64,000 bases of DNA, taken from assembly GCA_014860355.1 (NCBI GenBank), contig JACZJV010000169.1:1-64000 (forward strand), in the 5' to 3' direction. Origin of the DNA: Burkholderiales bacterium. Lineage in GTDB: Bacteria; Pseudomonadota; Gammaproteobacteria; Burkholderiales; SG8-39. Both the position numbers and the translations under genes were made by a program. A model generated the notes under the pieces. It was not told the origin of the DNA. It ran no database searches and saw only the letters and a program-made list of their open reading frames with translations. Positions 24,561 to 33,724 of the stretch are shown one piece after another. Numbering within the stretch: the stretch's first letter is position 1; every line of letters begins with the position of its first letter.

Positions 24561-25433
24561 TCAGGCAACTAGCGTAGGGCTCACGGATTTGACGAAACGC
24601 AGCTTGCCCGTAAACAGCAGGTAATGTTTGCCCGTTGCGCGGCCGAGCATCGTAATGCCGATTTTTTCGGCAATCGCATGGCCCATCTGCGTGAGGCCTG
24701 AGCGCGACAGTAAGAACGGGATACCCATCTGCGCCGCCTTGATCACCATTTCCGAGGTGAGCCGGCCGGTGGTATAGAAGATCTTGTCCGAGCCGTCGAT
24801 GTGCTCCAGCCACATTTGCCCGGCGATCGCGTCGACCGCATTGTGGCGCCCCACGTCCTCGACGAAGCTGAGTATGCGGCTGGCGCCCGGCTCGTTGGTA
24901 GCCAAGGCGCAGCCGTGCACTGCGCCGGCCGACTTGTAAATGGTCTCGTGCTGGCGCACCTGCTCCATCAGCGCGTACAGCGTCTGCTCGGACAGACGCA
25001 CATCGTCGCGCAGCTTCACTTCGTCGATTTCCTGCATCAGGTCGCCGAACACCGTGCCCTGGCCGCAGCCCGTGGTGACGGTGCGCTTTTTCATTCTGTC
25101 CGTCATACCCTTTGCGCGCGCCCGCGCTTGGGCGCCCGTGGCCTTGCGCGTGGTCACCGCCACCGAGTCGGTTTCCCAGTCCACCTGAACCGCGGCGATT
25201 TCTTCGATCGATTTCACCAGCCGCTGATTGCGCAGGTAGCCTATCGCCAGCGCTTCCGGCGCCTGGCCCAGGGTCATCAGCGTGACGATCTCGCGCTTGT
25301 CGACGTACAGGGTGAGCGGGTTTTCACCGGCGATGGCGGTGGGCACCATTTCACCGCGTTCGTTGATCGCTTCGACCTCGAATGTGAGTGGGCGCCTGGC
25401 GCAGGTGATTTCGGGACGATAGTGCGTCTTCAT
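24561..25433 (-). CDS. fdhD: Formate dehydrogenase accessory sulfurtransferase FdhD
   Basis: 290 residues from ATG 25433 (MKTHYRPEITCARRPLTFEVEAIN). FdhD passes sulfur from the cysteine desulfurase to the Mo cofactor, making the sulfido ligand needed by formate dehydrogenase. Family blocks: VTLMTLGQAPEALAIGYLRNQRLV, the loop TTGCGQGTVFGD, and SFVEDVGRHNAVDAIAGQMW and RLTSEMVIKAAQMGIPFLLSRSG in the MGD-binding part. In E. coli the loop has two cysteines as CxxC; here it is CGQG (Cys123), so the second is absent. The gene lies next to moaA and divergent from the formate dehydrogenase operon, as expected for a partner. Confidence 0.95.
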   Translation of the reverse strand: MKTHYRPEITCARRPLTFEVEAINERGEMVPTAIAGENPLTLYVDKREIVTLMTLGQAPEALAIGYLRNQRLVKSIEEIAAVQVDWETDSVAVTTRKATGAQARARAKGMTDRMKKRTVTTGCGQGTVFGDLMQEIDEVKLRDDVRLSEQTLYALMEQVRQHETIYKSAGAVHGCALATNEPGASRILSFVEDVGRHNAVDAIAGQMWLEHIDGSDKIFYTTGRLTSEMVIKAAQMGIPFLLSRSGLTQMGHAIAEKIGITMLGRATGKHYLLFTGKLRFVKSVSPTLVA

Positions 25434-25541
25434 TGAACCGCCGTCATGAGACAGTATCCTGGCGGCCATTTCAAAATTGCCGAATTGGCCTCCGGCTTAG
25501 GCGAGCATGAGGGAGTTGTCACCTCATTCCGAAATGAACTC

Positions 25542-26636
25542 TCAGCCGCCAATGTAGGACATTTCGATCTTGCGTTCCCGCGCCGTTTGCGCGGTGCGAA
25601 TCTCCGAGTAGCGGTCGGCGCGCGCGGCCCACACGGCCGCGATGGCTGCGCGGATTTCGGCGTCCGACTTGCCGCCGCGCAGCAGTGCGCGAAAGTCGTA
25701 GCCCGAAGTGGCGAACAGGCAGGTATAGAGCATGCCCTCGGTGGATATGCGCGCGCGGGTGCAGGAGCGGCAGAATGCCTGGGTGACCGAGGAAATTACG
25801 CCGATCTCGCCCGAGCCGTCGCGGTAGCGCCAGCGCTCCGCGACTTCACCCGGATAATTGCGATCGACCGGTTCCAGCGGCAGCTGTGCGCCGATCAGGC
25901 GGATGATTTCGCTCGAGGGGATCACGTCGTCCATGCGCCAGCCGTTGGTCGCCCCTACATCCATGAACTCGATGAAGCGCAGGACGTGGCCCGAGCCCTT
26001 GAAACGGCGCGCCATCGGCAGGATCGAATGCTCGTTCACGCCGCGCTTCACCACCATGTTGATTTTCACCGGAGCGAGGCCGGCTGCGTCCGCGGCGGCT
26101 ATGCCAGCGAGTACCTTGGCCACCGGGAAATCGGCATCGTTCATGGCCATGAAAGTCGGATCGTCCAGTGCATCCAGGCTCACCGTGACGCGGTGCAGGC
26201 CCGCGTCCCTGAGGGCGCGCGCTTTTTTCGCCAGCAGGGAGCCGTTGGTGGTGAGCGTGAGCTCGACGCTCCTGCCGTCGGGGAGCTTGATCGCGGCGAG
26301 CATTTCGACCAGGTGCTCGATGTTCCGGCGCAGCAGCGGTTCGCCGCCGGTGAGGCGGATTTTCTCTATGCCCTGATCCACGAACACCTGCGCCAGGCGC
26401 GCGATTTCCTCGAACGACAGCAGCTGGTCGTGCGCCAGATACGGGTAGTCCTTCCCGAACACTTCTTTGGGCATGCAATAGACGCAGCGGAAATTGCAGC
26501 GGTCGGTGACCGAGATGCGCAGGTCGCGCAGGACGCGGCCGAGCCGGTCCCGCGCGGGGCCCGCGACCTGGGGAACCGGCGGCGGCAGGGGCTGGTGGCG
26601 CCCGGCGTCTACGAGTGCGATAACCCTTTCAGTCAT
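25542..26636 (-). CDS. moaA: GTP 3',8-cyclase MoaA
   Basis: 364 residues. MoaA is the radical SAM enzyme that starts molybdopterin synthesis by rearranging GTP. The N-terminal radical-SAM cluster site CNFRCVYC (about residues 47-54), the SAM-binding GGEP and the second [4Fe-4S] site [18 protein letters not shown] are all present. The chain ends in the functional Gly-Gly (SYIGG). It begins with a ~35-residue extension ([34 protein letters not shown]), slightly longer than average. The gene is divergent from the formate dehydrogenase operon with only 72 bases between, so control could be shared. Confidence 0.97.
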   Translation of the reverse strand: MTERVIALVDAGRHQPLPPPVPQVAGPARDRLGRVLRDLRISVTDRCNFRCVYCMPKEVFGKDYPYLAHDQLLSFEEIARLAQVFVDQGIEKIRLTGGEPLLRRNIEHLVEMLAAIKLPDGRSVELTLTTNGSLLAKKARALRDAGLHRVTVSLDALDDPTFMAMNDADFPVAKVLAGIAAADAAGLAPVKINMVVKRGVNEHSILPMARRFKGSGHVLRFIEFMDVGATNGWRMDDVIPSSEIIRLIGAQLPLEPVDRNYPGEVAERWRYRDGSGEIGVISSVTQAFCRSCTRARISTEGMLYTCLFATSGYDFRALLRGGKSDAEIRAAIAAVWAARADRYSEIRTAQTARERKIEMSYIGG

Positions 26637-26647
26637 GTGGCTTATTC

Positions 26648-26699
26648 GATTCGAATCGGATTGAACATGATAGCAGAGGGGCCGCTACGCTAGTATAGT
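26648..26699. promoter_or_regulatory. Divergent promoter region of moaA and the fdh operon
   Basis: A perfect 10 bp palindrome, GATTCGAATC, occupies 26648-26657 just upstream of the moaA ATG and could be an operator. TATAGT at 26694-26699 is a possible -10 for the plus-strand operon. If so, transcription would start within a few bases of ATG 26709, which has no ribosome site, so the first gene could be leaderless. Confidence 0.35.
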
Positions 26700-26708
26700 T
26701 GTGCCGTT

Positions 26709-27173
26709 ATGAACCATCCCGGCTTTCACCTTGCGGTAATCATGGAGCGGCGCGCGCTGGCCAGTCGCTGGCAAGCGCACGCATGGGAGGCCATCGGCAT
26801 CATTCCGGACCCTGGCGACGCGGCGGCACCGCGCATATTGCGGCAGGACGAGGCGAGCACGCAATGGCTGCACGGCGGCTTCGAACTGGAGTTGCATCGC
26901 GACGAGGCCGAGAACTACTACCTCAACCTTTCGGCGCAGCAACCCTGTGTATTCCTTATTTGGCGCATGGAGGAGGACCTGGCGGTGCCGAAATTTGTCA
27001 CGCTGAGCTATGGCGAAGCCGCGCGATTCATGGACGCGGACGAAAAGGTGGACACCGCACCCATGCCGCGCGACATGTGCGACTGGCTGGGGGAATTCGT
27101 CAACCAGCATTACAAGCCCGAGCCCAAGAGGCGCAGCCGTCCGCCCTCGTTCAAAGGCGCGAAGAGAGGTTAG
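26709..27173 (+). CDS. DUF3305 protein, first gene of the formate dehydrogenase operon
   Basis: 154 residues, soluble, no cysteine cluster or signal. The family core is FHLAVIMERRALASRWQAHAWEAIGI, QWLHGGFELELHRDEAENYYLNLSAQQPCVFLIWRM and the C-terminal DWLGEFVNQHYKPEPKRRSRPPSF. DUF3305 genes occur almost only at the head of formate dehydrogenase loci of proteobacteria, next to DUF3306. A role in assembly is assumed but not shown. No Shine-Dalgarno is seen before ATG 26709. The next gene begins four bases after the stop. Confidence 0.85.
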   Translation: MNHPGFHLAVIMERRALASRWQAHAWEAIGIIPDPGDAAAPRILRQDEASTQWLHGGFELELHRDEAENYYLNLSAQQPCVFLIWRMEEDLAVPKFVTLSYGEAARFMDADEKVDTAPMPRDMCDWLGEFVNQHYKPEPKRRSRPPSFKGAKRG

Positions 27174-27177
27174 CGCG

Positions 27178-27735
27178 GTGGACGACAAGGAACCTTTTCT
27201 CTCGCGTTGGTCGCGACGCAAGCTGGAGGCAAACGACGATGCGCCCGTCGCGTTGCCCCCGGCTGCGCAGCCTGACGTTGCGCCGCCCGCGCCTGCGACG
27301 GAACCTGGCCCGCCCGAATCGGCGCGGACCAGGAGCCCCGAGTACCGAAAGTTCTTCGACCCGCAGGTGGATGAAAGGTTACGCCATCTTGCATTGAAAG
27401 GATTGTTCAGCAACCCGCGCTACAACATCATGGATGGCTTGGACGTCTACATCGACGACTATTCCATAGCCGACCCCATTCCGGAGTCGATGCTGCGACA
27501 GCTGAATCAGGCGAAGAACCTGTTCTTGTTTGAGGACGAGAAGAAGGGGGAGACCGACGGGAGCGCGGACGGCCCGGCAGAGTCCGAAGTCACCGCATCG
27601 GACTTACCCGCAGCCGCAGCCGCAGCAGACGCGACCGTGCCGCCGCAAGCACGGCCGGCCGCTGCAAGCGATGAGGATATGGATGTCGCGAGCAGCGCCG
27701 CCGCGGTGCCGGCACAGCACGGAAATTATACCTAG
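27178..27735 (+). CDS. DUF3306 protein
   Basis: 185 residues from GTG 27178. It opens with the family motif EPFLSRWSRRK, followed by a proline/alanine-rich linker. A conserved middle block follows (DPQVDERLRHLALKGLFSNPRYNIMDGLDVYIDDYSIADPIPESMLRQL), then an acidic and alanine-rich tail that looks disordered. It is the constant companion of DUF3305 in formate dehydrogenase operons; function unknown, presumably maturation. The long reading frame that reaches back into DUF3305 is not the gene. GAGAGG about 10 bases upstream is the likely ribosome site. Confidence 0.85.
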   Translation: MDDKEPFLSRWSRRKLEANDDAPVALPPAAQPDVAPPAPATEPGPPESARTRSPEYRKFFDPQVDERLRHLALKGLFSNPRYNIMDGLDVYIDDYSIADPIPESMLRQLNQAKNLFLFEDEKKGETDGSADGPAESEVTASDLPAAAAAADATVPPQARPAAASDEDMDVASSAAAVPAQHGNYT

Positions 27736-27821
27736 CCAAAGTGTTTTGTTCGCTTGTAATATAGGCCTGCGCCGGAGGAACCCGCATTTGACGGGTGCGC
27801 AATCAAATTATTAAAAGAAAT

Positions 27822-29915
27822 ATGTCGTCAGACAAAACCATTAAGCTGTGCAATTGCAACCAAACCATGGCGCTGGACGCCAAGGCTTTGGCGATCGCGC
27901 TGAAACTCGATGCGCCTATCCCGATCCATACCGAACTGTGCCGGCGCGAAGTCGGCGCTTTTCACGACGCCCTGCGAGGCGGCGATTGCCTGGTAGCCTG
28001 CACCCAGGAGGCACCGCTGTTCGCTGAACTCGCCGATCAGGCCGAAGCCAAGCACGAGCTCAAATTCGTCAATATACGCGAGACTGCCGGTTGGTCCAGG
28101 GAATCCAATCACGCCACGCCAAAAATCGCGGCACTGCTCGCACTTGCCGGTATGCCCGAGGTCGAACCGGTGGCCAGCGTCAGCTACCACTCGGACGGGC
28201 AGTTGCTGATCATCGGACCGGCGGGGATTGCCGTGCAATGGGCCGAGCGGCTCAAGGGACAACTCGAAGTGAGTGTGCTCCTCACCGACAGTTCGGGCGG
28301 CGAGCTTGCCACGGTGCGCAGCTACCCGGTCTGGTCGGGCAGGCTGAAATCGGTCAGCGGCTATCTCGGCGCGTTCGAGGTCGCATGGGAGCAGGCCAAT
28401 CCGATCGACCTGGAAGCCTGCACGCGCTGCAACGACTGCATCCGTGCCTGCCCGGAACAGGCCATCGATTTCAGCTATCAGATCGATGCGGCCAAGTGCA
28501 CGTCGCATCGCGCCTGCGTCAAGGCCTGCGGCGAGATCGGTGCCATTGATTTCGAGCGCATTGAGCGCGCGCGCAGCGAGCGCTTCGATCTGGTGCTCGA
28601 CCTCGGCGACGAACCCGGCATCAGGCTGGCGCAGCCGCCGCAAGGCTATCTCGCGCCGGGGCGCGATCCACTGGAGCAGGCACTCGCGGCAGGACAGTTG
28701 GCGCAGATGGTGGGGGAATTCGAGAAACCGAAGTATTTCGCCTACAACGCCGGGATCTGCGCGCATAGCCGTTCGGCCAAGACCGGCTGCAGCAACTGCA
28801 TCGACACCTGCTCCACCGGCGCAATTGCGGCCGACGGCGACGGCGTAACGGTCGAGCCGCACCTGTGCATGGGCTGCGGCGGCTGTGCCACCGTGTGTCC
28901 CTCGGGCGCGATGACCCATGTCTATCCGCGCGTGCCCGAACTGGGCCGGCGGCTCAAGACCATGCTCGCCACCTATCGCGGCGCGGGCGGAAAAGACGCG
29001 TGCGTCCTGTTTCACAATGCGGGCGTCAGCCGCGATTTGATCGCCAAACTCGGCCGCCGCGCGCAGCCGGGGAAAAGCGGCGGCCTGCCGGCGCGCTTGA
29101 TCCCGCTGGAGGTCCACAGCGTCGCCGCGCTCGGCATGGATACATGGCTGGGAGCGCTCGCCTACGGCGCCAGCCAGGTAGTGCTGCTCGCGAACCAGCA
29201 GGAGGCGGACGAATACGGCGCAGCAGTGCAACAGCAGATGCGCCATGCCCAGACCATAGTGAGCGCGCTGGGCTATGCGGGCACGCACTTCAAGCTGCTC
29301 GCCACCGAAGTCGTGGCCTTGCTCGAGCACGAGGTCTGGGCGCTGCGGCCGGCGCGCACCGTGGCCGACGCGGCGGTTTTCAACCTTGGCCAGGAAAAAC
29401 GCAGCACCCTGGAATTTGCGCTCGAACACCTGGCGCGCCACGCGCCGGCTGCGCCGACCGAGATCGCGCTCGAAGCGGGCGCGCCCTGGGGCGAGGTGAA
29501 GGTCAACCGCGCCACATGCACGCTGTGCATGGCTTGTGTCGGCGCATGTCCTGTATCGGCCCTGGTCGACGGACGCGAGCAGCCCATGCTCAAATTCATC
29601 GAACGCAATTGCGTGCAATGCGGCCTGTGCGCCAACACCTGTCCGGAGAACGCGATATCCCTCGCGCCACGACTGCTGCTCGGCCCCCAGGCCAAGGCGG
29701 AACAGCTGCTGCACGAGGCGGTGCCGTTCAACTGCGTGAGTTGCGGCAAGCCGTTCGGCAACAAGCAGATGGTGGACAATATGGTGGGCAAACTGGGGGC
29801 GCATCCCATGTTTGCCGGCGCAGGCATGAGGCGGCTGCAGATGTGCGGCGATTGCCGCGTCGTCGACATGATGGAAAACAAGAACGAACAGACCATATTC
29901 GGCGTGCGCCCGTGA
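27822..29915 (+). CDS. Multi-cluster 4Fe-4S protein of formate dehydrogenase operon
   Basis: 697 residues from ATG 27822 (MSSDKTIKLCNCNQTM). The N-terminal ~190 residues contain cysteines (LCNCNQT, GDCLVACTQE) and a GPAGIAVQWAERL stretch. Ferredoxin-type clusters then appear: CTRCNDCIRACP (about 200), a less regular CTSHRACVKACG, CSNCIDTC (about 323), CMGCGGCATVCP (about 349), CTLCMACVGACP (about 567) and CVQCGLCANTCP (about 599). No membrane helix or signal is seen, so it is cytoplasmic. Such proteins recur between DUF3306 and TorD in proteobacterial formate dehydrogenase loci; an electron-transfer or maturation role is likely but unproven. The stop overlaps the next start. Confidence 0.85.
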   Translation: MSSDKTIKLCNCNQTMALDAKALAIALKLDAPIPIHTELCRREVGAFHDALRGGDCLVACTQEAPLFAELADQAEAKHELKFVNIRETAGWSRESNHATPKIAALLALAGMPEVEPVASVSYHSDGQLLIIGPAGIAVQWAERLKGQLEVSVLLTDSSGGELATVRSYPVWSGRLKSVSGYLGAFEVAWEQANPIDLEACTRCNDCIRACPEQAIDFSYQIDAAKCTSHRACVKACGEIGAIDFERIERARSERFDLVLDLGDEPGIRLAQPPQGYLAPGRDPLEQALAAGQLAQMVGEFEKPKYFAYNAGICAHSRSAKTGCSNCIDTCSTGAIAADGDGVTVEPHLCMGCGGCATVCPSGAMTHVYPRVPELGRRLKTMLATYRGAGGKDACVLFHNAGVSRDLIAKLGRRAQPGKSGGLPARLIPLEVHSVAALGMDTWLGALAYGASQVVLLANQQEADEYGAAVQQQMRHAQTIVSALGYAGTHFKLLATEVVALLEHEVWALRPARTVADAAVFNLGQEKRSTLEFALEHLARHAPAAPTEIALEAGAPWGEVKVNRATCTLCMACVGACPVSALVDGREQPMLKFIERNCVQCGLCANTCPENAISLAPRLLLGPQAKAEQLLHEAVPFNCVSCGKPFGNKQMVDNMVGKLGAHPMFAGAGMRRLQMCGDCRVVDMMENKNEQTIFGVRP

Positions 29916-30538
29916 GCGAGCAGCACAGCCCGCTGGCAGCCGCGCAGCCGGTGTTCGAGGAGGATCAGGCGCGCGCCGACTTTTATGCGCTGATTGCGCG
30001 CCTGTTTTATGCGGGACCGGACGAGCGCCTGCTCGCCGCCATTTCCGGCGCCGGTGAAATCTCGGGCGCGGACGAGGACGCGCCGCTGGCACTCAGCTGG
30101 CGGGCGCTGGGCGCTGCGGCGGCGGCGACAGATGCGCAAGCGGCGAGGGACGAATATGAAAATGTGTTCGTCGGCACCGGCAAAGCCGAAATCACGCTCT
30201 ATGCATCGCACTACCTTGCCGAATCCATGCAGGAACGCGTATTGGTGCGGCTGCGCGATGCGTTGACCGCGATGGGACTGGCGAAGAACCAGTCGGCAGG
30301 GGAGTACGAAGATCATCTCGCCGGTCTTTGCGAAGTCATGCGCCACCTGATCGCTGCGGGTTCGGATGATGTTGCAGTGCAGAAACAAAAAAAGTTCTTT
30401 ATTGACTATCTCAATTCTTGGTATGCTAATTTTTGTGCCGCGGTAATCGCTACACCGAATACGAATTTCTATAAGCATGTAGCGGCATTCACCGAGGCAT
30501 TTCTCGACCTGGAAGCGGGTTCTTTCGAAATGATTTGA
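29912..30538 (+). CDS. TorD/DmsD-family redox enzyme chaperone
   Basis: 208 residues from GTG 29912, overlapping the preceding stop (GTGA). An all-helical protein with the family pattern DQARADFYALIARLFYAGPDERLL, then EYENVFVGTGKAEITLYASHYL (the Y-x-x-x-F region) and EYEDHLAGLCEVMRHLI. TorD-family chaperones bind the twin-arginine signal of a molybdoenzyme and hold it until the cofactor is inserted. Here the client is almost certainly the Tat-targeted FdhA encoded just downstream. The 3' third is less GC-rich than its neighbours. Confidence 0.88.
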   Translation: MSEQHSPLAAAQPVFEEDQARADFYALIARLFYAGPDERLLAAISGAGEISGADEDAPLALSWRALGAAAAATDAQAARDEYENVFVGTGKAEITLYASHYLAESMQERVLVRLRDALTAMGLAKNQSAGEYEDHLAGLCEVMRHLIAAGSDDVAVQKQKKFFIDYLNSWYANFCAAVIATPNTNFYKHVAAFTEAFLDLEAGSFEMI

Positions 30539-30571
30539 CCGCCGCCGGCGGTCATATTGGAGGAGGCGAAC

Positions 30572-30778
30572 ATGAGCCAAGGCCAGATCAAACTGAGCCG
30601 TAGAAATTTCCTATTTGCACTTGGCGCAGGCGGTGCGGCAGGCGCCGCCGCGATAGCGGCGAAGACGGTGCCGCAGGCGCAGCCGCAGGCGGACCCGAGC
30701 GGCGAGGGCAAGAAAAAAACCCGGGGTTACCAGGCCTCCGAGCACGTCCGCAACTATTACCGAACCGCGAAAGTCTGA
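30572..30778 (+). CDS. Small Tat-signal protein of formate dehydrogenase operon
   Basis: 68 residues from ATG 30572, preceded by GGAGGAGG. The N-terminus has a twin-arginine signal (LSRRNFLFALGAGGAAGAAAIAA), followed by a short charged tail (GEGKKKTRGYQASEHVRNYYRTAKV). It belongs to a small family found directly before fdhA in many proteobacteria. It may be an exported small subunit or a targeting aid; the role is unknown. It ends 9 bases before fdhA. It is short but well supported by the signal, ribosome site and conserved context. Confidence 0.85.
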   Translation: MSQGQIKLSRRNFLFALGAGGAAGAAAIAAKTVPQAQPQADPSGEGKKKTRGYQASEHVRNYYRTAKV

Positions 30779-30787
30779 GGAGGCGCC

Positions 30788-33712
30788 ATGTTACTCACAC
30801 GCAAATCCACTAGCGCGCCTTCGGCGCAAAACCGCCTGTCCCGTGGGCTGGCGGGCATGCTGGCCAAGACCATCGACCGCCGCTCCTTCCTCAAGCGCTC
30901 CGGCGTTGCGGTAGGTGCGAGCGCCTCCCTGGCAACACTTGCAGGGCGCTTGCCTTTCAACATGATCAGCCGCGCAGAGGCGGCCGAAGACAAGTCCGCC
31001 GGGGGCAAGTTGGAAGTGAAGCGCACCGTGTGCACCCACTGCTCCGTCGGCTGCGCCATCGACGCCGTGGTGCAGAACGGCGTGTGGGTGCGGCAGGAGC
31101 CGGTGTTCGATTCACCGCTCAACCTCGGTGCGCATTGCTGCAAAGGCGCGTCGGTGCGCGAGCACGGCATGACCGAGCATTCGCACCGCCTGAAATATCC
31201 GATGAAGCTGGAGAACGGCAAGTACAAGCGCATCTCCTGGGACCAGGCCATCAACGAGGTCGGCGACAAGATGCTCGCGATCAGGAAGGAGAGCGGCCCG
31301 GATGCGGCCTACTGGGTCGGCTCGTCCAAGCACAACAACGAACAGTCATACCTGATGTGCAAGTTCGTGCGCCTTTTCGGCACCAACAACACCGACCACC
31401 AGGCGCGCATCTGCCACTCGACTACGGTCGCGGGCGTCGCCAACACCTGGGGTTACGGCGCGATGACCAACTCGTATAACGACATGCAGAACGCCAAGGC
31501 AATCTGGTTCATGGGCTCGAACGCGGCCGAGGCGCATCCGGTGTCCATGCTGCACGTGCTTCATGCGAAGGAATCCGGCGCCAAGATCATAGTCGCCGAT
31601 CCGCGCTTCACCCGCACGGCGGCGAAGGCGGATCATTTTGTGCGCATCCGTTCCGGCACCGACATCCCGGTGATATTCGGCGTGCTCTACCACGTGTTCA
31701 AGAACGGCTGGGAGGACAAGCAGTACATCCACGACCGCGTCTACGGCATGGAGAAGGTCAAGGACGAGGTAATGAAATGGACGCCCGATCGCGTCAAGGA
31801 GGTGTGCGGCGTGTCCGAGGAGGACTGCTACAAGATCGCCGAGACCATGGCCAAGAACCGACCTTCGAGCATCGTCTGGTGCATGGGTCAGACGCAGCAT
31901 ACCATCGGCAATGCCATGGTGCGCGCGTTCTGCATTTTCCAGCTAGCGCTGGGCAATATCGGCAAGATGGGCGGCGGTGCCAACATCTTCCGCGGCCACG
32001 ACAACGTGCAGGGCGCGACCGACATCGGCCCGAACCCCGATTCATTGCCTGGCTACTACGGCATCGCGCCTGGATCGTTCGCTCATTGGGCCAAGGTGTG
32101 GAATGTCGATCTGGAATGGCTGAAGAAGCAATATGCGCCGGGCATGATGAACAAGCCCGGCATCACGGTATCGCGCTGGATCGACGGCGTGATGGAGAAG
32201 AACGAACTGATCGACCAGGATCCGAACGTGCGGGCGATGGTGTTCTGGGGCCACGCCCCCAACAGCCAGTCGCGCGGCAAGGAAATGGTCGAGGCGATGA
32301 AAAAACTCGACCTGCTGGTGGTGATCGATCCGTATCCATCTGCGACCGCTGCGATGGCGGCGATGGTGCGCAAGGACGGCGTGTACCTGCTGCCTGCGGC
32401 GACGCAGTTCGAGACTTCTGGCAGCGTCACAGCTTCCAACCGTTCGATACAGTGGCGCGAGAAGGTGATCGAACCGCTGTTCGAATCCAAGCCAGACCAG
32501 ACCATCCTGTATCTGCTCGCGAAGAGGTTCGGATTCGCCGACCAGCTGGTAGGCAAGAAGGACGGCAAGCAGAACATCCAGGTAGTGAAAGACGAGCCGG
32601 TGATCGAGGACATCACGCGCGAATTCAACCGCGGCACCTGGACCATAGGCTATACCGGCCAGAGTCCGGAGCGGCTGAAGCTGCACATGAAGCATATGAA
32701 CACCTTTGACGTGAAGACCCTGCGCGCCAAAGGCGGGCCCTGTGACGGCGATTATTTCGGTTTGCCCTGGCCGTGCTTCGGCACGCCGGAGATGAAGCAC
32801 CCGGGTTCGCCCAATCTGTACATGACCGAGCGGCATGTGATGGATGGCGGCGGCAATTTCCGCGCCAACTTCGGAGTGGAAAAGGACGGGGTCAACCTGC
32901 TCGCCGAGGACGGATCGCATTCCCTGGGAGCCGACCTGACCACCGGTTATCCGGAATTCGACCACGTGCTGCTGAAGAAGCTTGGCTGGTGGGACGACCT
33001 GACCGATGCGGAGAAGACAGCAGCCGAGGGCAAGAACTGGAAGACCGACCTCTCCGGCGGCATCCAGCGCGTGGTGATGAAGGTGCACGGCTGTCATCCG
33101 TTCGGCAACGCCAAGGCACGCGCCGTGGTGTGGAACTTCCCCGACGGCATTCCGCAGCACCGCGAGCCGCTGTATTCGCCGCGGCCGGACATGGTGGAAA
33201 AATATCCGACGCATGACGACAAGAAAGCGTTCTGGCGCCTGCCCACCCTTTACAAGTCGGTGCAGGAGAAGAACAAGAACATTTCCAAGGAGTTTCCGCT
33301 GATCATGACCAGCGGCCGGCTGACCGAGTTCGAGGGCGGCGGCGAGGAAACGCGCTCCAATCCCTGGCTGGCGGAACTGCAGCAGGACATGTTCGTCGAG
33401 ATCAATCCCAAGTCAGCCAACGATCGAGGCGTGCGCAACGGCGATTTCGTCTGGGTGAAGACCCCGACCGGGGCGCAGATCAAGGTCAAGGCGATGGTAA
33501 CCGAGCGCGTCGGCGCGGACACGGTGTTCCTGCCGTTTCACTTCTCTGGGTGGTGGATGGGCAAGGACATGCTCGACTTCTATCCCGAAGGCGCTGCGCC
33601 CATCGTGCGCGGCGAGGCGGTCAATACCGCCACGACCTATGGCTACGATTCGGTGACCATGATGCAGGAGACCAAAACGACCCTGTGTCAAATCGAAAAA
33701 TATCAGGCATAG
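30788..33712 (+). CDS. fdhA: Formate dehydrogenase major (alpha) subunit
   Basis: 974 residues. A twin-arginine signal lies unusually deep (DRRSFLKRSGVAVGASASLATLAG, about 34-57), so the mature enzyme is periplasmic. The [4Fe-4S] site is CTHCSVGC (Cys82, Cys85, Cys89) with a fourth Cys near 117. The active-site stretch ARICHSTTVAGVANTWGYGAMTN gives Cys209-His210, so a cysteine, not selenocysteine, binds the metal. Mo/W-bis-MGD-binding segments follow, and the C-terminal molydop-binding domain has MTSGRLTEFEGGGEETRSNPWLAELQ. It oxidises formate to CO2. Molybdate and tungstate importers nearby leave either metal possible. AGGAGGCGCC precedes the ATG. Confidence 0.97.
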   Translation: MLLTRKSTSAPSAQNRLSRGLAGMLAKTIDRRSFLKRSGVAVGASASLATLAGRLPFNMISRAEAAEDKSAGGKLEVKRTVCTHCSVGCAIDAVVQNGVWVRQEPVFDSPLNLGAHCCKGASVREHGMTEHSHRLKYPMKLENGKYKRISWDQAINEVGDKMLAIRKESGPDAAYWVGSSKHNNEQSYLMCKFVRLFGTNNTDHQARICHSTTVAGVANTWGYGAMTNSYNDMQNAKAIWFMGSNAAEAHPVSMLHVLHAKESGAKIIVADPRFTRTAAKADHFVRIRSGTDIPVIFGVLYHVFKNGWEDKQYIHDRVYGMEKVKDEVMKWTPDRVKEVCGVSEEDCYKIAETMAKNRPSSIVWCMGQTQHTIGNAMVRAFCIFQLALGNIGKMGGGANIFRGHDNVQGATDIGPNPDSLPGYYGIAPGSFAHWAKVWNVDLEWLKKQYAPGMMNKPGITVSRWIDGVMEKNELIDQDPNVRAMVFWGHAPNSQSRGKEMVEAMKKLDLLVVIDPYPSATAAMAAMVRKDGVYLLPAATQFETSGSVTASNRSIQWREKVIEPLFESKPDQTILYLLAKRFGFADQLVGKKDGKQNIQVVKDEPVIEDITREFNRGTWTIGYTGQSPERLKLHMKHMNTFDVKTLRAKGGPCDGDYFGLPWPCFGTPEMKHPGSPNLYMTERHVMDGGGNFRANFGVEKDGVNLLAEDGSHSLGADLTTGYPEFDHVLLKKLGWWDDLTDAEKTAAEGKNWKTDLSGGIQRVVMKVHGCHPFGNAKARAVVWNFPDGIPQHREPLYSPRPDMVEKYPTHDDKKAFWRLPTLYKSVQEKNKNISKEFPLIMTSGRLTEFEGGGEETRSNPWLAELQQDMFVEINPKSANDRGVRNGDFVWVKTPTGAQIKVKAMVTERVGADTVFLPFHFSGWWMGKDMLDFYPEGAAPIVRGEAVNTATTYGYDSVTMMQETKTTLCQIEKYQA

Positions 33713-33724
33713 GGGGACGACATC

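Noticed and set aside
26637-26708. Molybdenum-cofactor riboswitch before moaA
   Set aside because: Only 72 bases separate the divergent genes, too short for that element, and no matching fold is visible.
28865-30538. Open frame of 557 codons across the iron-sulfur gene and the TorD-like gene
   Set aside because: The beginning is a shadow of the iron-sulfur protein; the chaperone starts at GTG 29912.
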